From: Fimbriimonas planktonicus
Lineage (GTDB): Bacteria; Armatimonadota; Fimbriimonadia; Fimbriimonadales; Fimbriimonadaceae
Assembly: GCA_965234685.1 (NCBI GenBank)
Contig: OZ248539.1
Coordinates: 2,666,001-2,730,000, forward strand
Length of the DNA stretch: 64,000 bases
Direction of reading: 5' to 3'
Below the pieces are notes generated by a model. That model did not search any database. It worked only from the letters and a program-made list of their open reading frames with translations, and had not been told where the DNA came from. The position numbers and the translations under genes are program-made. This document shows positions 8,033 to 16,493 of this stretch, piece after piece. Numbering within the stretch: position 1 is the stretch's first letter; each line of letters opens with the position of its first letter.

Positions 8033-9364
8033 GTGAATTACTCAGAGATTCTCAAAATACGCGCGTTCCGAGACCTATGGCTCGGGCAGGCAATCTCACA
8101 ACTGGGCGACGCCTTTTACTACGTTGTGTTCATGTTCATGGTCAAAAAAGTGACCGGATCGGACGCAATGGTGGGATACGTGGCAGCCTTGGAGTTTTTG
8201 CCATACCTGCTGCTCGGACCGTATACCGGCGTTCTGGCTGACCGAATTGACCGGCGCCGAATCATGCTGTGGAGCGATCTCGTCAGCGGCGGCGCGCTGC
8301 TCGTTTTCGCCGGAGTGTTGCTGTTCCAGGCAACGCCGCCCGCATGGCTTTTGCTAACCATGGCGTTCTTGCTAAGTTCGTTCCGATGCTTCTTTATGCC
8401 GGCAAAATCGGCAGCCATTCCAGCTCTGGTGCCGGAAGACAAGCTCCTCGTCGCGAACTCGCTGAGCATGACGACCCAAAACATGATGCCGCTCATAGGC
8501 CTCGGGGTCTCGGCGAGCGTGCTGGGTCTGTTATATGCCGGGTCGCCAAAGTGGTTCTACTTCATCACGATCATGCTGAACGCCGCCTCGTTCCTCGGAT
8601 CGGCGGTGTACATCTACCGGCTCCCGAAGATCTTGCCAGATCGAGACAAAGTGGAGGAGAGCGCTCCGATGAAGGATTTCAAAGAAGGAATGGCTTTCGT
8701 CGCGAAGCGTCGCGACTTGACCGTGCTCATTGCTTTGTTAACCGTCTTCCGGCTGATGGTTGCCCCGTTCTTCGTGGTCTACATTGCCGCCAACGACGCC
8801 TGGTTCGATGGCAAGCCGCAGAACATTTCCTGGTGGGAGTTCAGCTTCTTCAGCGGAATGATCATTGCCAGCTACTTTGCCGGAAAACTAACGGTGAAAC
8901 GTCCGGGCCTGTGGTTTAGCTACGGCCTCGCCACGGTTGGCGTGACCGTAGCCGCGATGGCTTTCTCGCACAACTTTTGGCTGTTCGTTCTTTGGAACGT
9001 GATCGCCGGACTCGCGATTCCGCCTGCAGACATTCCGATTAACACGTACCTGCAAATCAGCGTTCCAGACGCGTTTCGAGGCCGAGTCAACGCGGTGACC
9101 TCGATGATTGCGAACGGAATGATGCCGCTCGGCGCGGCGGTAGCGGGAGTCTTTGTCGCGCGGTTCGGGATTGCGGCCGGATTCCTCACGATGGGAATTG
9201 GCATGATCTTTGCCTGTAGCATTGGGCTGATCGATCCGGTGTTTAGAAACATCCGAATGCCAGAGACCAGCCAACCGAGCGGAGAATCAGACATCATCGA
9301 TCCATGTCCGACGGACGAATCGGTGTTGACGAAAGCGGAAAAGGCGACTACTTCGGTCCCTTAG
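8033..9364 (+). CDS. MFS transporter, EntS/MFS_3-like exporter
   Basis: A 443-residue integral membrane protein with about 10-12 hydrophobic segments. The conserved loop motif after TM2 reads GVLADRIDRRR. The opening FRDLWLGQAISQLGD is typical of the MFS_3 (enterobactin-exporter-like) family. The substrate is unknown. Start GTG 8033 is preceded by GGAACGGAAG, a possible ribosome site. The C-terminal tail overlaps the next gene by 61 bases. The 206 bases upstream hold no gene I can support. Confidence 0.85.
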   Translation: MNYSEILKIRAFRDLWLGQAISQLGDAFYYVVFMFMVKKVTGSDAMVGYVAALEFLPYLLLGPYTGVLADRIDRRRIMLWSDLVSGGALLVFAGVLLFQATPPAWLLLTMAFLLSSFRCFFMPAKSAAIPALVPEDKLLVANSLSMTTQNMMPLIGLGVSASVLGLLYAGSPKWFYFITIMLNAASFLGSAVYIYRLPKILPDRDKVEESAPMKDFKEGMAFVAKRRDLTVLIALLTVFRLMVAPFFVVYIAANDAWFDGKPQNISWWEFSFFSGMIIASYFAGKLTVKRPGLWFSYGLATVGVTVAAMAFSHNFWLFVLWNVIAGLAIPPADIPINTYLQISVPDAFRGRVNAVTSMIANGMMPLGAAVAGVFVARFGIAAGFLTMGIGMIFACSIGLIDPVFRNIRMPETSQPSGESDIIDPCPTDESVLTKAEKATTSVP

Positions 9365-9930
9365 TGATTGCGGCGTGCTATGTCGGGCCGGAGCATCTTG
9401 CGCAGCTTGACGGCGTGGTGGACTCCAAAAAGCTGACCGACCCACAGGCACGCCGCTTGGCCGGAGTCATTCGAGCAAACTGCCCACATAGCGTCATTTG
9501 CCTCCGTCCCGAAAAGTACAATGATTTGTACTCAAAGATGAAGAATTTGAATCATCTGTTGGCTTGGGGGCATGCCCGAGCCATCGAGAATGTGCTCGAG
9601 ATTCAGCCGGCAGATCGTGTCATTTCCGACCAGTTTGCGGCCGGTGGAAAGGTCGTGAAGGATCGACTTTTTGAGCTTGGAAAAGCCGTGAAGTTCGAAT
9701 CACGAGTACGAGCAGAAGCCGATATCGCGGTCGCCGCGGCTTCGATCCTCGCCCGCGCCGAGTTTCTGCGGGTGCTAGAAGAGCTGGGCAATTTATCTGG
9801 GATGCCGCTTCCGAAAGGCGCAACCAACGTCATTGAGCCCGGCAAGCGGTACGTTCAGAAGCACGGATTCGACGCCCTGGGCCAGGTCGCGAAGCTGCAC
9901 TTCCGAACGACCGAACAGCTACGTCCCTAA
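9304..9930 (+). CDS. rnhC: Ribonuclease HIII, catalytic domain only
   Basis: 208 residues beginning at the catalytic core: GVDESGKGDYFGPLV (Asp9, Glu10) is the RNase HIII signature. The third ligand is the Asp of ISDQFA and the fourth the Glu of RAEADIA. It cuts RNA in RNA-DNA hybrids. RNase HIII enzymes usually carry an N-terminal TBP-like substrate-binding domain of about 80-90 residues; here it is absent. An in-frame stop at 9244 leaves room for only about 19 more codons, so the absence is real unless there is a frameshift. The gene overlaps the MFS gene by 61 bases in another frame. Confidence 0.88.
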   Translation: MSDGRIGVDESGKGDYFGPLVIAACYVGPEHLAQLDGVVDSKKLTDPQARRLAGVIRANCPHSVICLRPEKYNDLYSKMKNLNHLLAWGHARAIENVLEIQPADRVISDQFAAGGKVVKDRLFELGKAVKFESRVRAEADIAVAAASILARAEFLRVLEELGNLSGMPLPKGATNVIEPGKRYVQKHGFDALGQVAKLHFRTTEQLRP

Positions 9931-11574
9931 CTTCGCATACTTGGCAAGCAGAGTGTCCTCGGGGAACCGGTCGGCCAATCTCCTTAGCGCGATGAACTCG
10001 ATTTCCCGATGCGGAAACGGCGGCGCGAATCCGGCCTTCGCGGCAAGTTGGACGTGCTGAGCCGCTTCGGCGCCCATGCGGCTGTCCTCGAGGAGCGCGT
10101 AGGCCAAGAGGTACCGAAGCATCGGTAGATTCAAATGCCGAAGGCCCTCGTCGGCAAACCGGGCGAGCTGGTCTAACCGGCGCAGCGTGAGCAACTTACA
10201 CGCCACCTCGATGAGTGCTTCCGGCGTTTCGGCAAGAGGGGCAAGGAGAGGATTTTTCTCCGCCGCTTGTCCCTGGTCAGATCGCAAGAAGGCTTCTGCC
10301 CGAAGTAGCGGCTCTACCGGATTGAGATAGTGCGCGTTCGGCAAAGGTGCATCATTGTCGGTCTCGTTCGCTAGTCTCTCCGCGAATGCCTGGCCCCACC
10401 AGGCCTGCGGATCCTCGGCGTTGAACCGCAGTGAGCGCTCGAATTGACTAGCTGCCGTTAGGAAGTCACCTCGAATCAAAGCTGCTTCCGCGAGATCGGC
10501 GAAAGCCAGATGACGCCACGCCGGGTCTCGAGTATCCGACTCAGAAAGCGCCGCAGCCGGGCCCGGGGTCCGGCTCCATTTAACTTTGCCTGCAAGATTT
10601 GCATCGGTTCTAGCCAGGACATCGCCCGATTCGTCCAGAAGCGCGACTTCCACGATCGCCTCTGGTAGGTCGGCCAGCGGGATTTCCCAGATCGACTCTG
10701 GGTGCAGATTCATCCGAGAGTCCAAGCTTTGCCCACTCCGAGTGAAGAGCACCACTTTCGCGTTTTCAAGCGGGCGGACAACCTGAATCTGAATCTTCTC
10801 CTCGCTCAGCGAGATGACGCCCGCATCTCCGTAACCCATTCGGCCAGGCACTACCGTTGTCGGCGTAACGGTGGCTTCCCAAGTTTCAAGCGTTCGTCGT
10901 GGCAGGTCAAAGTCGTCAACCGCTGAAATCCAACCGTCGGCGTCAACGCCAACGGGAATGGTTGGGTGCTGAAACACCAGGCGGTTCTGGCCTTGGGCGA
11001 CGGAGTATAGGTCAGCGCGATCGGCACCGTACCATCGCAATCCGGGGAAGACTCGACTGCCAGCGCTGGAAGCATATGTGCAGATTTGAATCGTAAAACT
11101 TGCCGAATCCGATGGAAGCTCAATTCGGCACCAGAATCGAACATCTGTTCCGGGCCAAAGACCACCGAGAGTAACGCCGGCGGGCATATCGTCACTCGCG
11201 GCAAAGTGCGAGAGCACTTGCACCGGGCCTAAGTCGAGCCCTAATTCTGGAGTGGCACCAAACGTGATTCCGAATGGCACGTGCGCGCCGCGCTTGCCTC
11301 CGGCAGTCGCCGTGAGATCACCGGAAATGAACTCCGTTTGCGTGCGTCGATCGAACAGCCCAACGATTCGCCCGCCCAGATCCGGGCATACCGTGATCCG
11401 CAGAAACGGGTTCTCAAGAATCAGAGTCCGTAGCTCTCGCTGATCACTGCGACCGGTTGGAGCTAGGCCAACCAGCGGATACGCGGCCGACGGGTAGGTG
11501 CCTTCGTCCGGGAAAATGGGTTCCAGAATGGGGGCGGAAGTCGACCAAATATCCTCAAATAATTCCGATGCCAA
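9919..11574 (-). CDS. DUF5107-type mutarotase-like protein with TPR-like C-terminus
   Basis: About 551 residues. The N-terminal half is beta-rich and resembles the galactose-mutarotase-like fold of DUF5107 (ILENPFLRITVCPDLGGRI). From about residue 350 on it is helical and TPR-like (ADLAEAALIRGDFLTAASQFERSL). Family members are thought to act on or bind carbohydrates; no reaction can be assigned. I prefer TTG 11574 over ATG 11616: TACCCT ends 9 bases before the TTG, and this start removes an 8-base head-on overlap with the divergent gene. No membrane segment or signal peptide is seen. Confidence 0.65.
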   Translation of the reverse strand: MASELFEDIWSTSAPILEPIFPDEGTYPSAAYPLVGLAPTGRSDQRELRTLILENPFLRITVCPDLGGRIVGLFDRRTQTEFISGDLTATAGGKRGAHVPFGITFGATPELGLDLGPVQVLSHFAASDDMPAGVTLGGLWPGTDVRFWCRIELPSDSASFTIQICTYASSAGSRVFPGLRWYGADRADLYSVAQGQNRLVFQHPTIPVGVDADGWISAVDDFDLPRRTLETWEATVTPTTVVPGRMGYGDAGVISLSEEKIQIQVVRPLENAKVVLFTRSGQSLDSRMNLHPESIWEIPLADLPEAIVEVALLDESGDVLARTDANLAGKVKWSRTPGPAAALSESDTRDPAWRHLAFADLAEAALIRGDFLTAASQFERSLRFNAEDPQAWWGQAFAERLANETDNDAPLPNAHYLNPVEPLLRAEAFLRSDQGQAAEKNPLLAPLAETPEALIEVACKLLTLRRLDQLARFADEGLRHLNLPMLRYLLAYALLEDSRMGAEAAQHVQLAAKAGFAPPFPHREIEFIALRRLADRFPEDTLLAKYAKLGT

Positions 11575-11583
11575 GGTGAGTTG

Positions 11584-11589
11584 AGGGTA
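11584..11589 (-). promoter_or_regulatory. -10-like hexamer supporting the TTG start of the DUF5107 gene
   Basis: TACCCT on the minus strand, 9 bases before TTG 11574. It would lie inside the gene if translation began at ATG 11616, so it helps decide the start. Confidence 0.35.
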
Positions 11590-11608
11590 CCTGCGACATA
11601 ATCTGGGT

Positions 11609-12205
11609 ATGGCCAAAAGCGGCGTCGGCGGATTGGTTAAGTGGCTACTGGTTCCGGTGGCTACGCTCGTGGTCGGCTATTTAGTCATCGGACCACAGGT
11701 GGGCGGAAAAATTGTCTCGACCGCGTCCAAAAATTTGCCGATTCCGAAGGAAGTCAAAGCTTCCGTAAACAAAGCGCTCACCGCTCCGGTGGCAAAGAGC
11801 GATCCAGAACAGGATGAACCTTCGCCTGAGCAGGAACCGCAACCAAGGGCCGCGCGGGCCGATGACGAACCGATGCAAGCCAGGACGTCTACGGCCAGAA
11901 CGCGGACGGCCAGCAAGTCGGCAGGCCCCGAGGTGGAAGTTAGCGTTCGAGAAGCAACCGTCTTAGATAGCAACCGAACTCCAAGCTCTCGGGAAAGATT
12001 GAATTCAAACAGAACCGTAACCGGCGATGTTGCGCAAACGGCACCGAAAAAGAAGAAGCGCCGTAAGCCAAGAAAGGCGACCACCACCCGTAAACCGGTT
12101 GTTCGTCAGCCGGAGGTATTGGATGAAGGCGGCAGCGGTGGAGCGATCGGCGACCCGGCAAGCGGCGGCGGTGACCCAGCCGGTGCGCCTCCGCCACAAA
12201 ATTGA
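11609..12205 (+). CDS. Hypothetical membrane-anchored protein with disordered basic tail
   Basis: 198 residues. One N-terminal membrane segment (residues about 8-28) is followed by a low-complexity tail: a Glu/Pro-rich part, Arg/Thr-rich repeats, a KKKKRRKPRK cluster near residue 150 and a Gly/Pro-rich end. There is no recognisable domain. The tail would be cytoplasmic or periplasmic depending on orientation. CATAAT ends 6 bases before the ATG. It begins a run of plus-strand small genes. Confidence 0.6.
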   Translation: MAKSGVGGLVKWLLVPVATLVVGYLVIGPQVGGKIVSTASKNLPIPKEVKASVNKALTAPVAKSDPEQDEPSPEQEPQPRAARADDEPMQARTSTARTRTASKSAGPEVEVSVREATVLDSNRTPSSRERLNSNRTVTGDVAQTAPKKKKRRKPRKATTTRKPVVRQPEVLDEGGSGGAIGDPASGGGDPAGAPPPQN

Positions 12206-12242
12206 TGGGACCATCCCCGTACCCTGGTAAACTGCTGATCCT

Positions 12243-12512
12243 GTGAGCGAAAAGAAGTCCCCATCCAAGCCGTCCGCAAAACCAGCTTGGTACAAGAACA
12301 CGTACTTCTGGATTGCGCTCATTCTGTTTGTGGTTGGGATTATCGGCATTCCTGGAATCGGAGGCGACTTAGCCATTCGAGACCCGGGGCAGAAACGAGA
12401 AAGCAACCTTTTCATGCTCTACCTCGGAGCGGCCATCGTGATGCTTGTAAATGGCGTCATGAGCCACCGCCAAACCCTTCAGCAGTACGAGGAAGAACAA
12501 CTTCTCAGTTAA
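12243..12512 (+). CDS. Small two-TM hypothetical protein
   Basis: 89 residues with a Lys/Ser/Pro-rich N-terminus, two hydrophobic segments (about 22-42 and 56-72) and a charged C-terminus. No family recognised. GTG 12243 is preceded by TAAACT ending 9 bases upstream. It follows the previous gene by 37 bases. Confidence 0.6.
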   Translation: MSEKKSPSKPSAKPAWYKNTYFWIALILFVVGIIGIPGIGGDLAIRDPGQKRESNLFMLYLGAAIVMLVNGVMSHRQTLQQYEEEQLLS

Positions 12513-12525
12513 TTCAATTAGAACT

Positions 12526-12741
12526 ATGGTCCAGTGCACCTGCGGAAAATCGATCGAAAAGATCCCAAATTGGCTTCAAGGCGTGAAAGCAGAATTCGTC
12601 TGCAATAACTGCCCCAATCGAAACACCAAGAACATCGCTGTCGTCAGCATGGAAATCGACAAGAAGCTTGCGGGCGGCGCCGCCACCGCTTTGACCCTAC
12701 CGGCCGGCGAAGACGACGACATCGATCTGGAAGACGAGTAA
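12526..12741 (+). CDS. Small zinc-ribbon-like protein
   Basis: 71 residues. Two cysteine pairs, CTC (residues 4-6) and CNNC (26-29), suggest a zinc knuckle or ribbon; the C-terminus is acidic (EDDDIDLEDE). Possibly a small regulatory or structural protein. It sits 13 bases after the two-TM gene and 26 bases before aroF. Confidence 0.55.
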   Translation: MVQCTCGKSIEKIPNWLQGVKAEFVCNNCPNRNTKNIAVVSMEIDKKLAGGAATALTLPAGEDDDIDLEDE

Positions 12742-12767
12742 GCCACCGTCTCCGGTAAAACCTTCGC

Positions 12768-13790
12768 ATGATCATCGTCATGCAAATCGGTGCGACGGAC
12801 GTACAAATTCAGTCCGTCGCACAGGCCATCAAGGATCGAGGTTTTGATCCACTTGTTCTCCCTGGCGAGGGACGAACCGCCATCGGAATTCCTGCCTCCC
12901 TTGATTCCGATCAGCGAACCCTACTCGAAGTTCAAATCAGCGCAATGGACGGCGTAAGCAAGGTTACGCAAACTAGCCGCCCCTACAAACTTGCTTCCCG
13001 CGAAGTTCATCGCGAGGACACCATCGTCAAGGTCAAAGACCTCACGATCGGCGGCGGAAGCTTCGTCATCATGGGTGGCCCCTGCTCGGTCGAGAGTTAC
13101 GAGCAGTTCGAAGAAGCAGCTCGCGTCGTAAAAGAAACCGGAGCTACGATCCTTCGAGGCGGCGCTTTCAAGCCTCGAACCAGCCCGTATGCATTCCAGG
13201 GGCTTCAGCTCGAAGGGCTGAAGATTATCAAGGAGATCGGAGACAAGACCGGCCTGGTGACGATTACGGAAGTGATGAGCGGAGACATGGTCAGCGCGGT
13301 TGCCGAGCACGTCGACATTCTTCAGATTGGCGCTCGTTCCATGCAGAACTTCCCGCTCCTCATCGAAGCAGGAAAAAGCGGCAAGCCGGTCTTCCTGAAG
13401 CGTGGGCCGAGCGCGACGATTGACGAGTTCCTTCTCGCGGCCGAGTACGTGCTCAGCCAGGGCAATCCGAACGTGATTCTCTGCGAACGCGGCATTGTCG
13501 CCATGGATAAGTCCTACACGCGCAACGTGCTTGACCTTGGCTCTGTGCCGGTTCTAAAGGAGCACAGCCACCTGCCCGTAATCGTCGACCCGTCTCACGG
13601 AACCGGCGTCGCGCGCTACGTTCTTCCGCTCGCGAAGGCAGCCGTCGTAACCGGATGCGACGGCTTGATGGTCGAGATGCACCCGAACCCGAAAGAAGCC
13701 TTGAGCGATGGCTCGCAGGCCCTGACCCCGGCGCAGTTCCAGAATTTGGTCGCCGAGGTCATGAAGCTTCAGGCCTTCGTTAGCGCTTAG
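12768..13790 (+). CDS. aroF: 3-deoxy-7-phosphoheptulonate (DAHP) synthase
   Basis: 340 residues of the class I-beta type. An N-terminal ferredoxin-like regulatory domain (about 1-80) precedes the TIM barrel. Barrel signatures are GGPCSVES, RGGAFKPRTSPY and VDPSHGTG. It condenses PEP and erythrose-4-phosphate, the first step toward chorismate. The N-terminal domain is the usual site of feedback inhibition in this class. The ATG at 12768 gives the standard domain start. The 3' end overlaps the convergent gene by four bases. Confidence 0.95.
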   Translation: MIIVMQIGATDVQIQSVAQAIKDRGFDPLVLPGEGRTAIGIPASLDSDQRTLLEVQISAMDGVSKVTQTSRPYKLASREVHREDTIVKVKDLTIGGGSFVIMGGPCSVESYEQFEEAARVVKETGATILRGGAFKPRTSPYAFQGLQLEGLKIIKEIGDKTGLVTITEVMSGDMVSAVAEHVDILQIGARSMQNFPLLIEAGKSGKPVFLKRGPSATIDEFLLAAEYVLSQGNPNVILCERGIVAMDKSYTRNVLDLGSVPVLKEHSHLPVIVDPSHGTGVARYVLPLAKAAVVTGCDGLMVEMHPNPKEALSDGSQALTPAQFQNLVAEVMKLQAFVSA

Positions 13791-14209
13791 AGTTTCAAGT
13801 CAACGGTTCCGCTGACGCCAACGCCTTCCACTCGGTTCAGCCGGGTGACGTCGGTGCCTTCAATCGGGATCATCGCGCGAATCTTTACTTCTCGACCAAG
13901 AATGTCTTGGTCGAGTTGCACCACCGAGCCAACCTTCTCAACCGCGGCCTTGGGTCCCATAACCTGCGCGGCACCGATAGCCTGTCGAGAAGAAACGCCA
14001 CCACTGAGGATCGGCACAACCTTTGTGAACTGCTTATCCGTATCCGTGTGCTTCACCAGCTTGTTGAGCGACTTGTTGATGTCTGGCCCAAATTGCTTGA
14101 CGGCAGCTCCGACGCCAACGACCTTGAGAACCGCTTTGAGCTGCGGTGCGGCAGTGGCAACGAGCGCGAGGACGGCAACCGAAGAAAGGGCAATGTGAAT
14201 TCTCTTCAT
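13787..14209 (-). CDS. Small exported hypothetical protein
   Basis: 140 residues from ATG 14209, which gives a clear signal peptide (MKRIHIALSSVAVLALVATA). An upstream in-frame ATG at 14251 would bury it. The mature part is Val/Gly/Lys-rich with beta-like ends and no recognised domain. It probably resides in the periplasm. TACGTT lies 10 bases before the start. It follows the porin gene on the same strand, with an intrinsic terminator between, so it has its own promoter. Confidence 0.65.
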   Translation of the reverse strand: MKRIHIALSSVAVLALVATAAPQLKAVLKVVGVGAAVKQFGPDINKSLNKLVKHTDTDKQFTKVVPILSGGVSSRQAIGAAQVMGPKAAVEKVGSVVQLDQDILGREVKIRAMIPIEGTDVTRLNRVEGVGVSGTVDLKL

Positions 14210-14248
14210 TACGAATTCGAACGTACCTAAGAGGCCGACCGTTACAAA

Positions 14249-14280
14249 CAAAAAAGCCGCCCACCTTTCGGTGGGCGGCT
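14249..14280 (-). terminator. Rho-independent terminator of the porin gene
   Basis: On the minus strand an 11-base-pair GC-rich stem (AGCCGCCCACC with GGTGGGCGGCT), a 4-base loop and a TTTTTTG tract follow the porin stop by about 16 bases. This is the only textbook intrinsic terminator I found in the window. Confidence 0.9.
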
Positions 14281-14296
14281 CGCTTAAGGTTAGTTC

Positions 14297-16237
14297 TTAG
14301 AACTTGACCGAAAGCTGGGTGGTGAAGAATCCACCCTGGTATCGACCCGTTGGGCTGGTGGAACCAAAGCCAAGGGTCTGATAGTCGTTGACGTGATCGG
14401 AGATTTCGTATCCGATCTTGAGCATGGCGTTGTCACCGATGCCGTAGCCGAAGCCAACGTTGTACCAGCGGTACTTTGGCTTGCCTGCGACGCCGACAAC
14501 GTTCTCGAACTCAGTCTGTTCGAAGCCGAGCATAACCGAGAAGTTCGAGCTGAGCTTGTAGTCCAGTCCGAGGTCGAATCGGGTGATGTCGGTGTTGGTT
14601 CCGAAGGAGCCAACTGGAGCGCCAGCGAAGGTCTTTGCGCCTTCGAGGATCATCGCACCACCGCGGAGGGTGAGCGAGTCGCTGAGGTTGAAGTGACCGT
14701 TACCGAAGAATCCTTCGATGTTGGTCGGGTTTCGAACGATACCAAGTCGTCCCCAGTCTCCAGGAGCGAAGTAGTTGTTCTCGACCTGCTTGTAACCGAC
14801 GGTAACGCCGTATCGATCTCCGCCAAGGCTTCCCTTAACGTAGAACGAACCGTTGTCGTCGTTGAGTCGAGAGTTCTCGTTTCGCTTGAGCTCGGTCTGA
14901 GCAGCGCCGCCGGCGAGGCTGACTGGGCCAACCTTGAAGGTTGCGTCTGCGCCGATGACCTGAACTCGGTTGAAGTTGGTCGCGTTGATTGGCGCTGGGT
15001 TGTTCGCATCGAAGACGAGGTAAGCAACGTTGATGTTGCCGACGTTTCCGAGAGCGAGGCTAGCGTTCACACCAGCCGATCGGTCTGGCGAGAAGTTGAG
15101 AGGGTTCTGGCTGCTACCGAAGAGGTAGGAGTTGATCTCAACGCCGTTGGTGCTGAATCGTCGGTTGTTTCGACCACCGAAGATGTCAACCTTGGCCTTA
15201 CCAAGTCCGAGGGTAGCGATACCACCGTCGAACATGTACTTGCCGTTGTCCCATCGATCGTTAGCGAAGTAAGACGTGAAGTCTGGTCGCTGAAGGATCA
15301 TTGGGCTGATCTTGTAGCCAACTCGTCCGATTTCTGCGTTGAAGCCGAGGCCTGCAACTGCGGAATCAAACTTGACGCTGAAGTCCTGGAAGTAAACGTC
15401 CTGGCCAGCCTGCTCGAAGTAGTAGGTTCCCTGTCCTGGAAGGCCCTGGTTGAAGAAAGCGCCGCGCTGAGCGTTTCCGCCGAGCATGTTTCCTGCGACC
15501 AAAGTTGCGTTGAACTTAGGTCCCATTTCGTTGGTGGTGCTGAACTTGAACGCGCCTTCGTGAAGGATAGCGAGATCCTGGAAGAAGGAGGTTTCTCGAA
15601 CGACGCCGCCGGTGGTCTGAGCACCAACGAATCGGCCGTCCTTGTTGAGGCCGCCGTTTCCTTCGAGACCTGCGCCGGTGCCAACCCAGAGGTTAGCGTC
15701 GCCGCTGATCGAAATTGCTGGCTTAACCTTTTCGAGAACCGTGACTCGGTCCTGAAGGTCCTTGAGGTCCGTCTTCATCTTTTCGACGTCGACGTTCAGG
15801 TCCTGGAGTTCCTTCTGGAACGTATCGGTCAAGCGGCGAAGGGCAGCGACATCATCGCCCCACTTCTTCATGCCAGCGACTTCGCTCTGGAGGTTCTCGA
15901 GAGCAGTCTTGAGGTTCTGGGTGTCGCCGCTACCGGTGTTTCCGCCAACCTGTCCCTTCAGCTCGTCGATCTGCTTCTGCAGGCCGTCGGTGATGTTCTT
16001 GAGGTTAACGTAGGTTGCGTGGATAGCAACCGCCATTTCGTATCGCGATGCAGGTCGTGCGCCGCGGAAAAGGCCGTCTGGGTAGCCGACCAAAAGGCCG
16101 TTGCTCTTCAATCGAAGAAGGGCTTCGTAGGCCCAGTGATTGTCTGGAACGTCTGGGAAGTTGTCCTGAGCGAGGGCTGGGGTAACCAGCGCTGCGCCGA
16201 GGACTGCCGAGAGAGCCAACTTAAGGGTTCGCTTCAT
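14297..16237 (-). CDS. SLH-domain outer-membrane porin
   Basis: 646 residues. A signal peptide ends near residue 24 (TPALAQ). One S-layer-homology domain follows at about 25-80 (FPDVPDNHWAYEAL, GYPDGLFRG, SRYEMAVA). A coiled coil spans about 85-175, then a long beta-strand-rich barrel ends in the aromatic tail TTQLSVKF. SLH-porins bind a wall polymer with the SLH domain and span the outer membrane with the barrel. Very uniform codon choice suggests high expression. ATG 16237 fits the signal peptide and has GGAG 10 bases upstream; the longer frame start at 16273 does not. Confidence 0.92.
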   Translation of the reverse strand: MKRTLKLALSAVLGAALVTPALAQDNFPDVPDNHWAYEALLRLKSNGLLVGYPDGLFRGARPASRYEMAVAIHATYVNLKNITDGLQKQIDELKGQVGGNTGSGDTQNLKTALENLQSEVAGMKKWGDDVAALRRLTDTFQKELQDLNVDVEKMKTDLKDLQDRVTVLEKVKPAISISGDANLWVGTGAGLEGNGGLNKDGRFVGAQTTGGVVRETSFFQDLAILHEGAFKFSTTNEMGPKFNATLVAGNMLGGNAQRGAFFNQGLPGQGTYYFEQAGQDVYFQDFSVKFDSAVAGLGFNAEIGRVGYKISPMILQRPDFTSYFANDRWDNGKYMFDGGIATLGLGKAKVDIFGGRNNRRFSTNGVEINSYLFGSSQNPLNFSPDRSAGVNASLALGNVGNINVAYLVFDANNPAPINATNFNRVQVIGADATFKVGPVSLAGGAAQTELKRNENSRLNDDNGSFYVKGSLGGDRYGVTVGYKQVENNYFAPGDWGRLGIVRNPTNIEGFFGNGHFNLSDSLTLRGGAMILEGAKTFAGAPVGSFGTNTDITRFDLGLDYKLSSNFSVMLGFEQTEFENVVGVAGKPKYRWYNVGFGYGIGDNAMLKIGYEISDHVNDYQTLGFGSTSPTGRYQGGFFTTQLSVKF

Positions 16238-16245
16238 GTTTTTTA

Positions 16246-16266
16246 GTCTCCGGAACGCCGGGAGAC
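16246..16266 (-). promoter_or_regulatory. 5' leader hairpin covering the porin ribosome site
   Basis: On the minus strand GTCTCC(C)GG pairs with CCGGAGAC around a CGTT loop, with one bulged base. The right arm contains the GGAG ribosome site of the porin, so the hairpin could control its translation or protect its mRNA. Function is inferred. Confidence 0.4.
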
Positions 16267-16493
16267 ATACCAATCATCAACTCGCACTTTCCGCCAAACC
16301 CTTTCTTCGCAATTTCCATGTTGCCTACGAAGTCCAGATCGAACCGAAACTGCTTGCCAACTTCTGATAAGTCGCCTAGCAGTGACAGGTGTCACCAATA
16401 CGGAGTATGGCACATCGGTCAAGTTCGTGCAAGAGTTTGACTGGGCCTAGGACTTTTTGGCCTCTTTGTCCCGTCTACAATAGTCCTGCCGCC

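Noticed and set aside
11575..11616. N-terminal extension of the DUF5107 protein to ATG 11616
   Set aside because: It would overlap the divergent gene's start by 8 bases and cover the TACCCT hexamer; TTG 11574 is more consistent, though not proven.
14393..16246. Long (617-codon) open frame on the plus strand opposite the SLH porin
   Set aside because: It mirrors the porin's strongly biased codons, its product is Val/Glu/Ser-rich without any domain, and it has no own promoter or homologous feature.
16389..16493. N-terminal extension of SerS
   Set aside because: The extra residues are not part of SerS; ATG 16494 gives the family-standard start and has TACAAT upstream.
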